Below, piece by piece: positions 25,151 to 36,130 of a DNA stretch of 64,000 bases (position 1 is its first letter; each line of letters begins with the position of its first letter). The notes under the pieces are model-generated. The model did not search any database. It had not been told where the DNA came from and saw only the letters and a list, made by a program, of their open reading frames with translations. Origin of the DNA: Mesorhizobium sp. SOD10. Lineage in GTDB: Bacteria > Pseudomonadota > Alphaproteobacteria > Rhizobiales > Rhizobiaceae. The stretch spans positions 62,001-126,000 of the forward strand of contig CCNA01000028.1 in the NCBI GenBank assembly GCA_000824805.1, written 5' to 3'. The translations under genes were made by a program, and so were the position numbers.

Positions 25151-25184
25151 TAGATCATATGATAATCCGGAATCATATGATCTA
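25151..25184. promoter_or_regulatory. Double palindromic operator upstream of the sugar-acid operon
   Basis: A perfect 13-bp inverted repeat, TAGATCATATGAT (25151-25163) and ATCATATGATCTA (25172-25184), is separated by AATCCGGA. Each arm contains the self-symmetric ATCATATGAT, so it reads as two operators with centres 18 bp apart. It lies in the 75-bp gap between the FadR-type regulator and the dehydratase gene, overlapping where a promoter must be. Most likely bound by the adjacent regulator. Confidence 0.8.
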
Positions 25185-25206
25185 AGTGCGTCGGGAGAAG
25201 TTGCGC

Positions 25207-26379
25207 TTGAGAATCATGGCGATCACCACGCGCGTCGTAAACGCGGATATGCGCAACTGGGTCTTCGTACGCATAGAGACCGACCAGCCTGGTCTCTACG
25301 GCTGGGGCGAAGCGACGCTGGAATGGAAGACCCAAGCCGTGGTCGGCGCCGTCAACGACCTCGCGCCGCTGCTAATCGGCCGCGATCCGCGCGATATCGA
25401 GCAGGCCGTGCGGGTCCTCAAGAAGCACTCGTTCTGGCGGCTCGGCGTGATCGGCATGTCGGCCATCTCCGGCATCGAGCTGGCGCTCTGGGATATTTTT
25501 GGCAAATGGCTCGGCCAGCCGGTCTGGCGCCTGCTCGGCGGCAAGGTGCGCGACCGTGTGAAGGTCTACACGCATCTCGGCCTCGGCGACATGCAGGCTG
25601 TCTACGAGACGCTCGACGAGGAACCGCTGGTTGAGCGTGCCGCCGCGGTCGTCTCGAAAGGCTATAGGGCGCTGAAAGCCGTGTTCATTCCCTACAGCCA
25701 CTATCACGCGCCGCTGGCCGACGTCGAAAAGGTCGGCCGCCTCATGGAGACGCTGCGCAGGACAGTCGGACCGGAAGTGGAAATCATGGTCGATTTCCAT
25801 GGCCGTCCCGCCTCGGCCTCGACAGCTCTCGCCTATATCGACGCGCTGGCGCCGCACCGGCCGATGTTCGTCGAGGAGCCGCTGCCGCCGGGCGAGACCG
25901 GCGCGCTGGCTCAGCTCGCCGCCAAGTCACGCGTGCCGATCGCCACCGGCGAGCGGCTGATCGATCGCCCTGAGTTCGACGATCTCTTCCGGGTAAGGGC
26001 GGTGGATGTCGTGCAGCCAGACATCTGCCACTGCGGTGGCCTGCTAGAGGCCAAGAAGATCGCCGCCATGGCCGAGGCGGTTTCGGTGGGAGTCGCGCCA
26101 CACAATCCGCTCGGTCCGATCGCAGGCGCGGCGGCGCTGCATTTCGCCGTCTCAACGCCCAACCACCTGATCCAGGAAGAGATGGTCGGCGCCGTGCCCT
26201 GGTATTTCGAGGTGGTGAAGGGGCCGATCCGCATGCTCGACGGCTGCTGGCAGGTGCCGGACGCGCCGGGACTCGGCGTCGAGGTCGACGAGGCGGCCGC
26301 CGACCGGCATCCCTACAGGCCGGAAATCATGCACACCACTCATGCCGTCCTTGCCGACGGTACCATCGTGGACTGGTGA
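25207..26379 (+). CDS. D-galactonate-dehydratase-like enzyme (mandelate racemase/muconate lactonizing family)
   Basis: 390 residues from a TTG at 25207, preferred because GGGAGA lies 8 nt upstream and MRIMAITTRVV then aligns with the usual family start; ATG 25216 and GTG 25186 are alternatives. Compared with E. coli DgoD, metal ligands D196, E223 and E249 and acid/base residues H198 (VDFHGR) and H299 (APHNPLGP) are all present, as is E324 (IQEE). Such enzymes dehydrate a sugar acid to a 2-keto-3-deoxy acid. The exact acid is unknown. It is the first structural gene behind the double operator and is followed by an SDR gene and a sugar ABC transporter. Confidence 0.92.
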   Translation: MRIMAITTRVVNADMRNWVFVRIETDQPGLYGWGEATLEWKTQAVVGAVNDLAPLLIGRDPRDIEQAVRVLKKHSFWRLGVIGMSAISGIELALWDIFGKWLGQPVWRLLGGKVRDRVKVYTHLGLGDMQAVYETLDEEPLVERAAAVVSKGYRALKAVFIPYSHYHAPLADVEKVGRLMETLRRTVGPEVEIMVDFHGRPASASTALAYIDALAPHRPMFVEEPLPPGETGALAQLAAKSRVPIATGERLIDRPEFDDLFRVRAVDVVQPDICHCGGLLEAKKIAAMAEAVSVGVAPHNPLGPIAGAAALHFAVSTPNHLIQEEMVGAVPWYFEVVKGPIRMLDGCWQVPDAPGLGVEVDEAAADRHPYRPEIMHTTHAVLADGTIVDW

Positions 26380-26381
26380 CG

Positions 26382-27158
26382 ATGGCCGGGCGTCTGAAGG
26401 ATAAGGTGGCGATCATAACCGGCGCCGGCCGCGGCATCGGCGAGGCGACGGCGCGCGCGATGGCGGCCGAGGGCGCAGCGATCGTCGTGGCGGAGAAGGA
26501 CGCGGCGACCGGAAGGAGCGTTGCCGCATCGCTCGTCGAAAGCGGCGCGCGGGCGCTGTTCGTGGAGACAGACGTCGCCGACAGCAAATCCTGCGGGGTC
26601 GTGGCCGAGCAGGCGCTCGCCGCCTTCGGCCGCATCGACGTGCTGGTCGCCAATGCCGGCATCAACGTCTTCCACGAGCCGCTCGAAACGACCGAGGAGG
26701 AATGGCGGCGCTGCTTCGCCGTCGACCTTGACGGCGTGTGGTATTCGGCGCGCGCTGTGCTGCCGGCGATGCGGGCGCAAAAGCAAGGTTCGGTCGTCGC
26801 CATCGCGTCCTGCCATTCCTTCGCGATCATCCCTTCGACTTTTCCCTATCCGGTCGCCAAGCACGGGCTGCTTGGCCTGGTGCGGTCGCTCGGCATCCAA
26901 TACGCCGCCGAAGGCATCCGCGTGAACGCGATCGCGCCGGGCTATATCGAGACGCAGATCGCGGTCGACTACTGGAACACCTTTGCCGATCCGCAGGCGG
27001 AGCGCCAGCGCACCTACGACCTGCATCCGCCGCGCCGCATCGGCCGGCCGGAGGAGGTGGCGATGACCGCCGTCTTCCTCGGCTCCGACGAGGCGCCGTT
27101 CATCAACGCCGCCTGCATCGTCGTCGATGGCGGCCGCTCGGTTCTCTACCACGAATGA
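26382..27158 (+). CDS. SDR-family oxidoreductase of the sugar-acid operon
   Basis: 258 residues from the ATG at 26382, 2 nt after the dehydratase stop. Nucleotide-binding TGAGRGIG, NAG in VANAGI, catalytic Tyr-Lys as YPVAK, and the C-terminal VVDGG block are present. The expected catalytic Ser is in the IASCHS stretch. It probably oxidises the sugar or a keto-deoxy intermediate with NAD(P) in the same pathway as the dehydratase. Substrate is inferred only from position. Confidence 0.92.
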   Translation: MAGRLKDKVAIITGAGRGIGEATARAMAAEGAAIVVAEKDAATGRSVAASLVESGARALFVETDVADSKSCGVVAEQALAAFGRIDVLVANAGINVFHEPLETTEEEWRRCFAVDLDGVWYSARAVLPAMRAQKQGSVVAIASCHSFAIIPSTFPYPVAKHGLLGLVRSLGIQYAAEGIRVNAIAPGYIETQIAVDYWNTFADPQAERQRTYDLHPPRRIGRPEEVAMTAVFLGSDEAPFINAACIVVDGGRSVLYHE

Positions 27159-27238
27159 GGTTTCGCGCCGGCGGCCGGTCGCCGGAACATCTTGAAGCAG
27201 ATCACGTCCCGCCGGCCGGGACCGATTGGGAGGAAACC

Positions 27239-28231
27239 ATGAAACGCATGATCAAGGCCTGCCTTGCGGTTGCGGCTACCGCTGCCGTGGCAATGACGGT
27301 GCACGGCGCCGGCGCGCAGGACAAGATGAAGTTCGGCTACATCAACAAGATGGGCGACCATCCCTGGTTCGTGCGCGAGGTGAAGGGCGCCAAGGACAAG
27401 GCGGCCGAGCTCGGCGTCGACCTGCTGGTCCAGGATGTGCAGTTCGACGCCAACCTCGCGGTCACAACTTTCGACACCTATGTCGGCGACGGCGTCAAGG
27501 GCATCGCCGTGGTGGTGCCGGACCGCTCGCTCGGCCCGGTTGTCGCCGACAAGGCCAAGGCCGCCAAGATCGGCCTGATCGCGGTCGACGACGACATCGC
27601 CTTCGCCGACGGCACGCCGGTCGCCTATGTCGGCATGAACGCGCTCAACATCGGCAAGCAGGTCGGCACCGAGATCGCCCGCATCGCCAAGGCGGAAGGC
27701 TGGGACAAGGACCTCTCCAAGGTCCGCGTCGGCTCGATCGAGGACCAGAAGGCCGACACCTGCATGCGCCGCAACAAGGGCGCGCAGGAGGCGCTGGTCG
27801 CGGCGATCCCGGAGATCAAGTCGCGCATCGTCTCGATCCCCTACGACAACACCATGGTCAACTCGATCGACGTGGTGTCGACGACGCTGACGGCTAATCC
27901 CGACGCCGAGAAGTGGATCTTCTTCTCCTGCAACGACGACGGCGTGCTCGGCGGGGTTCGCGCCACCGAGAATGCCGGTATGAAGCCGGAGAACGTCATC
28001 GGCATCGGCATCGACGGCTCGCGTTCCTGCGAGGCCTTCGGCGCCGGCAAGCCCTCGGGCTTCCGCGGCACGATGTGGCTGGACAGCGCCAAGCACGGCG
28101 CAGCCGCGGTTCAGGCGCTCTACGATCAGGCCACCGGCAAGGGGATGCAGAAGGACTACTTCCAGGATGCCACCCTGATCAACGGCGAGAACTTCGCCAA
28201 GTTCAAGGATACGCTCGGTTGCAAGTCCTAG
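27239..28231 (+). CDS. Sugar ABC transporter, periplasmic binding protein (AraF-like)
   Basis: 330 residues from the ATG at 27239, behind GGGAGGAAA; an open frame runs far upstream but is a shadow of the SDR gene. It has a signal peptide (about 1-26, ending GAGAQ), then a type I periplasmic-binding fold with FGYINKMGDHPWFVREVKGA and DGSRSCEAFGAG. It resembles arabinose/ribose-class binding proteins. It delivers the sugar or sugar acid to the transporter encoded just downstream; ligand unknown. Confidence 0.92.
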   Translation: MKRMIKACLAVAATAAVAMTVHGAGAQDKMKFGYINKMGDHPWFVREVKGAKDKAAELGVDLLVQDVQFDANLAVTTFDTYVGDGVKGIAVVVPDRSLGPVVADKAKAAKIGLIAVDDDIAFADGTPVAYVGMNALNIGKQVGTEIARIAKAEGWDKDLSKVRVGSIEDQKADTCMRRNKGAQEALVAAIPEIKSRIVSIPYDNTMVNSIDVVSTTLTANPDAEKWIFFSCNDDGVLGGVRATENAGMKPENVIGIGIDGSRSCEAFGAGKPSGFRGTMWLDSAKHGAAAVQALYDQATGKGMQKDYFQDATLINGENFAKFKDTLGCKS

Positions 28232-28295
28232 GCATTCTTTCCGCCGTATGGCGGACGGCCTTCGGGCGGGCGGCTTCCTGTGGAGCCGCCCGCAG

Positions 28296-29812
<1,517 letters not shown>

Positions 29813-29816
<4 letters not shown>

Positions 29817-30802
29817 CCGATACCGCGACCGCCGGCCGCGAGCGCGCGCCGGCAACCCTGTTCGGCCGCATCGGCGCGCAGAACATCAGCCTGCTGATCG
29901 CGCTCGCCGTGCTCGTGGCGATCTTCGGCGCGCTCAGGCCCGACGTGTTCTTCACCCCGCGCAACCTGATCAATATCGGGCTCGCGGTCACCATTCTCGG
30001 CATCCTCGCCATGGCGCAGACCGTCGTCATCGTGTCCGGCGGGCTCGACATCTCGGTCGGCTCGATCGTGGGTTTGAGCACCATGGTGCTTGCCGTCGCC
30101 GCCCAAGAAACCGGCTCGATCCCGGCCGGCATCCTGGCCGGACTGCTCGCCGGACTGGTGGCGGGCACGATCAACGGGCTGATCATCGTCTACGGCCCCG
30201 TAAACGCGGTGATCGCGACGCTCGGCACCATGTCGGCCTTCCGCGGCCTCGCCTATCTGATGAACAACGGCAACTCGATCCCGATCACCGGCGACGGCCT
30301 GCGGGCGCTCGGCATCGGCACGCTTTTCGGCCTGCCTTTCGCCATCTGGCTGCTGATCGCCGCAATGGCGGCCTTCATCGTCTTCACCCGCGAGACGGTC
30401 GTCGGCCGCAACATCTACGCGCTCGGCGGCAATCCGACAGTGGCGCGGCTCGCCGGCATTCCGATCCGCCGCTACCAGATCTCGATCTATGCGATGAGCG
30501 GCTTCGCAGCCGCGGTCGCGGGTCTAGTGCTCGCCAGCCGCACCATGTCCGGGCAGCCTGCCTCGGGCAGCCAGGGGCTGGAGCTCGAGGCGATCACCGC
30601 CGCGATCCTCGGCGGCTGCGCGCTGCAGGGTGGCAAGGGCACGATCGTCGGCGCCATGCTCGGCGTGCTGATCATCGGCGTCCTCAACAACGGCATGATC
30701 CTGACCAGCGTGCCGACCTTCTACCAGCTGCTCGCCAAGGGCGCGCTGCTGATCCTGGCGGTCATCGTGCAGGAGCGCCAGCGGGCGCGGTCGGGAGAAT
30801 AG
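29813..30802 (+). CDS. Sugar ABC transporter permease (RbsC/AraH type)
   Basis: 329 residues from a GTG overlapping the ATPase stop. It has about nine hydrophobic helices, the family's VIVSGGLDISVGSIVGL segment, and the loop ALGGNPTVARLAGIPIRRYQ that contacts the ATPase. It is a full-length inner-membrane permease. A second permease starts 3 nt downstream but is truncated, so this one may now act alone or the transporter may be impaired. Confidence 0.94.
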
Positions 30803-30805
30803 TTC

Positions 30806-31285
30806 ATGCCGTTCCAGCGCGCCCTCCAGGTCCTGAAGAGCTTCGGCGCCGTCTGGGTGGCGGTGGTCGGCCTCTATGTCGTGTCCGGCATCCTGCAGCC
30901 GGCGATGTTCAGCGCCGCGCAGGTGGTCAACATCCTGCAGGTCGCGTCCCTCCTCGGCGTCATTGCCGCCGGGCAAACGATCGTGGTGCTGACCGGCGGC
31001 ATAGACCTCTCGCAGGCCGGCATCGTCACGCTGACCAACATCGTCGCCGCCAGCCTGATGGCGGGTCTCGGCGAGAACATTCCGCTGGCCGTCCGGGCGA
31101 CCGTCGCGCTGACGCTCGCCGCCGGCGGCTGCGCAATTTTCCCATTCCTTCTGAGGGATGCGGTCGTCTGCTATCGACCGTCGGAGCGCCTCGCGGATTA
31201 CGTCGAATTCGAGGCAGAAATGAAATTTGCTGAGTGTTTGTTCATGGGGCTTTCTCCACGAAAATGGCAAAAGCACCTGAGTTGA
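30806..31285 (+). pseudogene. Second sugar ABC permease, truncated after about 110 residues
   Basis: The start (MPFQRALQVLKSFGAVWVAV) and IVVLTGGIDLSQAGIVTLTN are typical of RbsC-type permeases of about 320 residues. Homology ends near 31133 (after LTLAAGG). The following 50 codons look foreign: on the opposite strand the same DNA reads FDVIREALRRSIADDR, a different gene remnant. The operon therefore ends at a deletion or rearrangement junction. Confidence 0.85.
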
Positions 31286-31341
31286 CTTCCAAGCGCCCGT
31301 GTGCCGAGAAAGGCGGGCGACTTTCAAACGATACGCCTCCT

Positions 31342-31398
31342 TTGATCCTTGCAGTCAATGCGCGCGACGCGATGCCGGAAGGCGGCAAGTTGACCCTC
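31342..31398 (+). pseudogene. Fragment of a sensor histidine kinase gene
   Basis: Nineteen codons read LILAVNARDAMPEGGKLTL, the N-box of a HisKA/HATPase kinase; the intact hybrid kinase of this window has LLNLCVNARDAMPGGGKLTI at 35350-35415. Nothing of the rest of the kinase is seen here. It lies in the junk between the truncated permease and the methyltransferase and marks a rearrangement. Confidence 0.7.
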
Positions 31399-31520
31399 CG
31401 TGAGGTCCAGGGCTGCTCTGCTACTCACTAAAAGCGGACGTGCACGTCAGAGCGCGTGGTTCACGTCCTAGCCAGAAGCAGAAATTAACACTGGAGCCAG
31501 ATCAAACTCGAACGCAGGCA

Positions 31521-32351
31521 TCACCGCCTTCGGGCAATAATCTCCACCGGCGCAATCAGGCTGGCTGAAATGCTTTCGGTCATGTTTTGGACCATCTGGG
31601 GGCGGCGTGCTCCCATGAGTGTCTGGACGCCCAGTACTGCCCGCCCTTTAGCCGCCTGGGCGCGCTGCCGCGCGAAATGGTCAAGCGCTACATCGCGCCG
31701 CTGGCGTTCCGACACAATCTCGAACCCGGCTGCGGAAAGCGCCTCGCGGTACTGCTCTGGCTGGGCGATCGCGTTCGTATCTGCCGTACTCGCCCATGGC
31801 AGCGGATAAGACAGCTCGCCGGCTCCGGTGCGCATGACGTCGAAGACGCCGAAACGCGAACCCACGCGAAGCACCCGCGCAATCTCCGAAAACAGTGCGC
31901 TCTTGTCGGCAATGTTCATTCCGACGTGCAACATATATGCGGCAGTGAACGATCCATCTGCGAAGGGCAGCGCTAAAGCATCGCCCTGCTGCAACGAGAC
32001 GCGGTCCTCGAGATGCAGCCAGCCGGAGAGGACGTTGCCGGCTTCGACGTAGTCGCGAGTGAGATCGATGCCGGTCACCTGGCAGCCGTAATGCGCAGCG
32101 ATCTGTCTGGCCGGGCCACCCAGGCCACAGCCTATGTCGAGCACTCGATCCTCGGCGGTCAGCGCAAGTTGCTCTGCCAACTCTCCCGTGGCGGCGCGGC
32201 CGCCAATGTGAAACTCGTCTACCGGCGAGAGGTCCTCGGCGGTGACCGTGCTTTCGGTCTTGCCCATGGCGGCAAGACCATCACGGATATCTGCGATCAG
32301 GCTGTCTCGCGCGTAGTGTTTAGCAACCTGTGACCCCGGCGCCGCTTCCAT
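31521..32351 (-). CDS. SAM-dependent methyltransferase (class I)
   Basis: 276 residues from the ATG at 32351 (ATG 32357 is two codons longer). The SAM-binding motif I is VLDIGCGLGGPAR, followed by VTGIDLTRDYV (acidic end of strand 2) and the GDALALPFADGSF block. The pattern, with a long N-terminal region (HYARDSLIADIRDGLAAMG), resembles small-molecule methyltransferases such as the UbiE/sarcosine-methyltransferase group. The substrate is unknown. It is transcribed alone and is flanked on its 3' side by rearranged DNA. Confidence 0.9.
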   Translation of the reverse strand: MEAAPGSQVAKHYARDSLIADIRDGLAAMGKTESTVTAEDLSPVDEFHIGGRAATGELAEQLALTAEDRVLDIGCGLGGPARQIAAHYGCQVTGIDLTRDYVEAGNVLSGWLHLEDRVSLQQGDALALPFADGSFTAAYMLHVGMNIADKSALFSEIARVLRVGSRFGVFDVMRTGAGELSYPLPWASTADTNAIAQPEQYREALSAAGFEIVSERQRRDVALDHFARQRAQAAKGRAVLGVQTLMGARRPQMVQNMTESISASLIAPVEIIARRR

Positions 32352-32357
32352 GATCAT

Positions 32358-32766
32358 CGCCCTTTTTGGTGCAAGTCTCGCGGATCATCTCCGCCCATCA
32401 GGACATTCCCCGAGGTCGGCCGACCCGACAAGCATTTTATCCAATTTCGAGCCATAATTTGGGCAGCTCATCGCGGGGTTGTTCGGCAAAAAATCCACCG
32501 CCTTGCTGCTCAGTCCGCCAGGGTAAGTGCGACATCTGGCTCGCAACTTCCCCGGCCATTCTGAAGCGTTTCACAATCTGGGGAGCGCAGACCCCATAGA
32601 CGGCAGTTTGGCAAGCGCGAATTGGCAGCCTTCGGCTGCCATTGCCCTGCACGCCGAACAAAAGGCGGGGCGCCGGATCTGCGCTCCCGTCCGGAGACAC
32701 CGTCCCGTTGCGCCAGAAACATTCCAGCTCAAACCAAAGTTCGGTCGTCCAGGACAGAGGAGCACG
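32358..32766. other. Intergenic region before the CsbD remnant
   Basis: No gene is convincing in this 409-bp stretch. It holds a stem-loop, GGCAGCC-TTC-GGCTGCC (32624-32640), without a following T-run. Promoters for the methyltransferase on one side and the CsbD/kinase genes on the other may be here. Confidence 0.45.
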
Positions 32767-32892
32767 ATGATGCACAAGGACCAAGTATAAGGATCTGCCA
32801 AGAAACTCCGGGGCAAGGTCAAGGACAAGGTCGGCAAAGCGACAGGTGACGACGAGCTCCGCGCCGACGGAGCGGCTGACAAGCCGGCATAG
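32767..32892 (+). pseudogene. CsbD-family stress protein gene with an internal stop codon
   Basis: The codons from the ATG at 32767 read MMHKDQV-stop-GSAKKLRGKVKDKVGKATGD, then DELRADGAADKPA and a stop. This is a CsbD-like protein (usually NKDQVKGAAK...) in which the eighth codon is TAA (32788-32790) where Lys (AAA) is expected, a one-base change. The C-terminal Gly-Lys repeat usual in the family is also missing. CsbD proteins are small, stress-induced and of unknown role. The gene lies directly upstream of the hybrid kinase. Confidence 0.75.
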
Positions 32893-32968
32893 CCCAGGCA
32901 AGGTGGCATCCCTAAGGGAACTCTTTACGCTCCTGCGCATTTATCGGCTTCGGTCATTTGGGGACGGC

Positions 32969-35900
32969 ATGGGGGATATCTCACGCGATCGCGGAGCAGA
33001 ACAGAAGCGCTTCGAACTGTTGGCTGCGCTGGGAGACCGGATTCGTGAAATCGAAGACCCTGCGGTGCTGGCCTATGCGGCCGCGGAACTGCTCGGCACG
33101 CATTTCGGCGTGAGCCGCGCGGGTTACGGGACCGTGGATCTCAAGCGAGAGACCATCACCATCGAACGCGACTGGAATGCCCCTGGCGTCAACAGCCTGG
33201 CCGGTCTGTTGCAATTCAGAGACTACGGCTCCTACGTCGAGGACCTCAAGCGTGGCGAGACCGTGGTCATCGAGAATGCGGAAACCGACCCTCGCACGCG
33301 GCGGCATGCCGACGCCCTCAAAGCCATCAATGCGCAATCGCTGATCAATATGCCGGTGACCGAGCATGGCGGCCTGGTGGCGCTACTATACCTCAATCAT
33401 CAGGCGCCGCGACGTTGGGCGGTGGAGGAGGTGTCACTCATCTCCGAGGTAGCCGAGCGAACCCGCACGGCCACTGAGCGGCTGCGGGCCGAGCGCGCGT
33501 TGCGCGACAGCGCGGAACGCCTGGCATTCCTTGATCGGCTCGGACGAGAAACGGCGATCGCCACGGACGCCGACGCGATCATGGCGATTACCACGCAGCT
33601 TCTGGGCGAGCATCTCGGCGTGTCCATTTGCGCCTACGCCGACATGGAGCCGGACCAGGACCATTTCACTATCCGCGGCGACTGGAGCGCTCCCGGCTCA
33701 GCGAGCATCAAAGGCTATTACAGCCTGGCGGACTTTGGCCGCTTGGCGGTGAAGAACCTCCGCGCCAATCTTCCTCTGGTCATCAACAACAATCAGGTCG
33801 AGATCGCGCCCGAGGAGGCGAGGACCTTTCAGCAGATCGGCATAACCGCGACCATTTGCATGCCTCTCGTCAAGCAGGGGCGATTGACCGCGCTCATGGC
33901 GATCCACGACAGACAACCTCGCGTCTGGTCCGAGCGCGACTTGAACCTGCTGACCGAAGTGGCCGAGCGCTCCTGGGCGCATATCGAGCGTGTCCGTGCC
34001 GAGCAGGCGGCACGCGCCAGCGAAGAGCGGTTACGACTGGCGACGGATGCGGCCGAGATCGGCATATGGGACTACGACCTAATCAATGGGACGCTGCGCT
34101 GGGACCATCGCTGCAAGGCCCTGTTCGGTCTGCCACCCGACGCTGACGTGACCTATGAAGACGCCTTTCTAGCGGGGCTGCATCCGCAGGACAGGGACCG
34201 CGCCGATCAGGCTGTACGCGAGGCGATCGCGCCCGACAAACGCGCCCGCTACGACATCGAATACCGGACCGTGGGGCTGCGCGATGGGAAGGAGCGCTGG
34301 ATTTCGGCCACCGGCCAGGCCTATTTCGAAAATGGACGCGCGATCCGCTTCATCGGCACCGTGATCGATATCAGCCAACGCAAGCGCGTCGAGCATCATC
34401 TTCAGATGATGAACGCGACCGCCGCCCTGGTCGCCGCTGAACTCGATGTCGGTCGCATCGTCCAGACCGTCACCGATGCCGGCGTTGAATTGGCTGGCGC
34501 CCAGTTTGGCGCGTTCTTTTACAATGTCGTCGACGACAAGGGCGACAGATACATGCTCTACACCTTGTCCGGCGCACCGCGTTCGGCGTTCGAGAACTTC
34601 CCGATGCCGCGCAACACGGCCGTGTTCGAGCCCACCTTTCGCGGAACGGGTGTGGTTCGCTCCGACGACATCCTGCAGGACCCGCGATACGGCAAAAATG
34701 CTCCGCGGAGAGGAATGCCTGAAGGCCATCTGCCGGTGCGCTCTTATCTCGCTGTACCGGTTGTATCCCGGTCCGGTGAAGTCCTCGGCGGACTCTTTTT
34801 CGGCCATGCTGAAACCGGTGTGTTCGGTAAGGAGCATGAGACGGCACTGCTGGGCCTCGCCGGCCACGCCGCAACCGCCATCGACAATTCCCGGCTGTTC
34901 AAGGAATTGCAGGCACTGAACGCCACCCTCGAACAACGCGTCGTGGAGGAGGTCGCCGAACGCGCCAAGGCCGAGCAGCATCTTCGGCAGGCGCAGAAGA
35001 TGGAGGCGATCGGTCAATTGACCGGAGGCATCGCCCATGATTTCAACAATATGCTCGCCGTGATCATCGGAGGATTGAACCTTGTCCAGCGCAAGCTCCG
35101 AAACGGCGACACGAATGTGCACAGCTTCGTAGACGGTGCAATCGAAGGCGCGCAGCGTGCGGCCGAGCTGACCAAACGCCTGCTGGCCTTCTCCCGCCAA
35201 CAGCCGCTGGCGCCGAAACGGCTGAAGGCCAACCGCCTTGTCGCCGGTATGAGCGAACTGCTCAACCGAACGCTGGGAGAAACGATCCTGATCGAAACCG
35301 TGCTCGCTGCCGGGCTTTGGCAGGTCGAGGTCGATGCCGGACAACTCGAAAGTGCGCTGCTCAACCTATGCGTCAACGCGCGCGACGCCATGCCGGGCGG
35401 AGGCAAACTGACGATCGAAACGGCAAATGCCCACTTGGACGATCGTTACGGCCGGGAAAACGGCATCGTATCCGGGCAGTACGTCATGATAGCCGTCACC
35501 GACACGGGAACCGGAATGACGGCCGATGTGCTGGCGAAGGCTTTTGATCCTTTCTTCACCACCAAGAGCGTCGGCAAGGGAACCGGCCTGGGTCTCAGCC
35601 AAGTGTATGGCTTCGTGCGCCAGTCCGGCGGCAGCGTGAAAATCTATTCGGAGCAAGGGGTAGGCACTACCGTGAGAATCTACCTGCCCCGGGCGCATGG
35701 TGCACCCGCCGATACCGAGGTCGTGTCCGTTCCGGCTCAGCCCCGAGGGCGCGCTGAAGACGTCATTATGGTGGTCGAGGACGAGGACCGCGTGCGGCTG
35801 ATGGCCGTCGAAACCCTTCGGGAACTGGGGTATTCGGTCCTTGAGATGAGGAGCCCCCGAGAGGCGCTGGAGGCCGTCCAGGCGGGCCAACTGCCGACCC

Positions 35901-36130
35901 TCCTGTTTACGGATGTCGTCATGCCCGAAATGTCCGGACGCGAGCTCGTCGACCGCATCAAGAAGATACACCCGTCGGTGAAAGTGCTTTACACGACCGG
36001 CTACACCCGCAATGCCATCGTCCATAACGGCACGCTCGACCACGGGACCGCGCTTCTTACCAAACCCTACACGCTTGACGAACTGGGCGAGAAAATCCGG
36101 CAGTCACTCGGTCGAGGAACAGGAGGCTGA
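32969..36130 (+). CDS. Hybrid sensor histidine kinase (GAF-GAF-PAS-GAF-HisKA-HATPase-REC)
   Basis: 1053 residues from the ATG at 32969; the frame is open to 32846 but that part overlaps the CsbD remnant. No membrane helix is visible, so it is a cytosolic sensor. Order: GAF (about 20-165), GAF (about 190-345), PAS/PAC (about 350-470), GAF (about 480-640), coiled coil, HisKA with phospho-acceptor H690 in GGIAHDFNN, HATPase with N-box NLCVNARDAM and GTGLGLSQVYG, then a C-terminal receiver with D982 (LLFTDVVMPEMSG) and a conserved Lys in LLTKPYT. This REC is typical of kinases that pass phosphate to a separate regulator, which is not adjacent. The signal is unknown; GAF/PAS stacks often bind haem, flavin or bilin, but the key residues cannot be checked by eye. 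Confidence 0.92.
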   Translation: MGDISRDRGAEQKRFELLAALGDRIREIEDPAVLAYAAAELLGTHFGVSRAGYGTVDLKRETITIERDWNAPGVNSLAGLLQFRDYGSYVEDLKRGETVVIENAETDPRTRRHADALKAINAQSLINMPVTEHGGLVALLYLNHQAPRRWAVEEVSLISEVAERTRTATERLRAERALRDSAERLAFLDRLGRETAIATDADAIMAITTQLLGEHLGVSICAYADMEPDQDHFTIRGDWSAPGSASIKGYYSLADFGRLAVKNLRANLPLVINNNQVEIAPEEARTFQQIGITATICMPLVKQGRLTALMAIHDRQPRVWSERDLNLLTEVAERSWAHIERVRAEQAARASEERLRLATDAAEIGIWDYDLINGTLRWDHRCKALFGLPPDADVTYEDAFLAGLHPQDRDRADQAVREAIAPDKRARYDIEYRTVGLRDGKERWISATGQAYFENGRAIRFIGTVIDISQRKRVEHHLQMMNATAALVAAELDVGRIVQTVTDAGVELAGAQFGAFFYNVVDDKGDRYMLYTLSGAPRSAFENFPMPRNTAVFEPTFRGTGVVRSDDILQDPRYGKNAPRRGMPEGHLPVRSYLAVPVVSRSGEVLGGLFFGHAETGVFGKEHETALLGLAGHAATAIDNSRLFKELQALNATLEQRVVEEVAERAKAEQHLRQAQKMEAIGQLTGGIAHDFNNMLAVIIGGLNLVQRKLRNGDTNVHSFVDGAIEGAQRAAELTKRLLAFSRQQPLAPKRLKANRLVAGMSELLNRTLGETILIETVLAAGLWQVEVDAGQLESALLNLCVNARDAMPGGGKLTIETANAHLDDRYGRENGIVSGQYVMIAVTDTGTGMTADVLAKAFDPFFTTKSVGKGTGLGLSQVYGFVRQSGGSVKIYSEQGVGTTVRIYLPRAHGAPADTEVVSVPAQPRGRAEDVIMVVEDEDRVRLMAVETLRELGYSVLEMRSPREALEAVQAGQLPTLLFTDVVMPEMSGRELVDRIKKIHPSVKVLYTTGYTRNAIVHNGTLDHGTALLTKPYTLDELGEKIRQSLGRGTGG

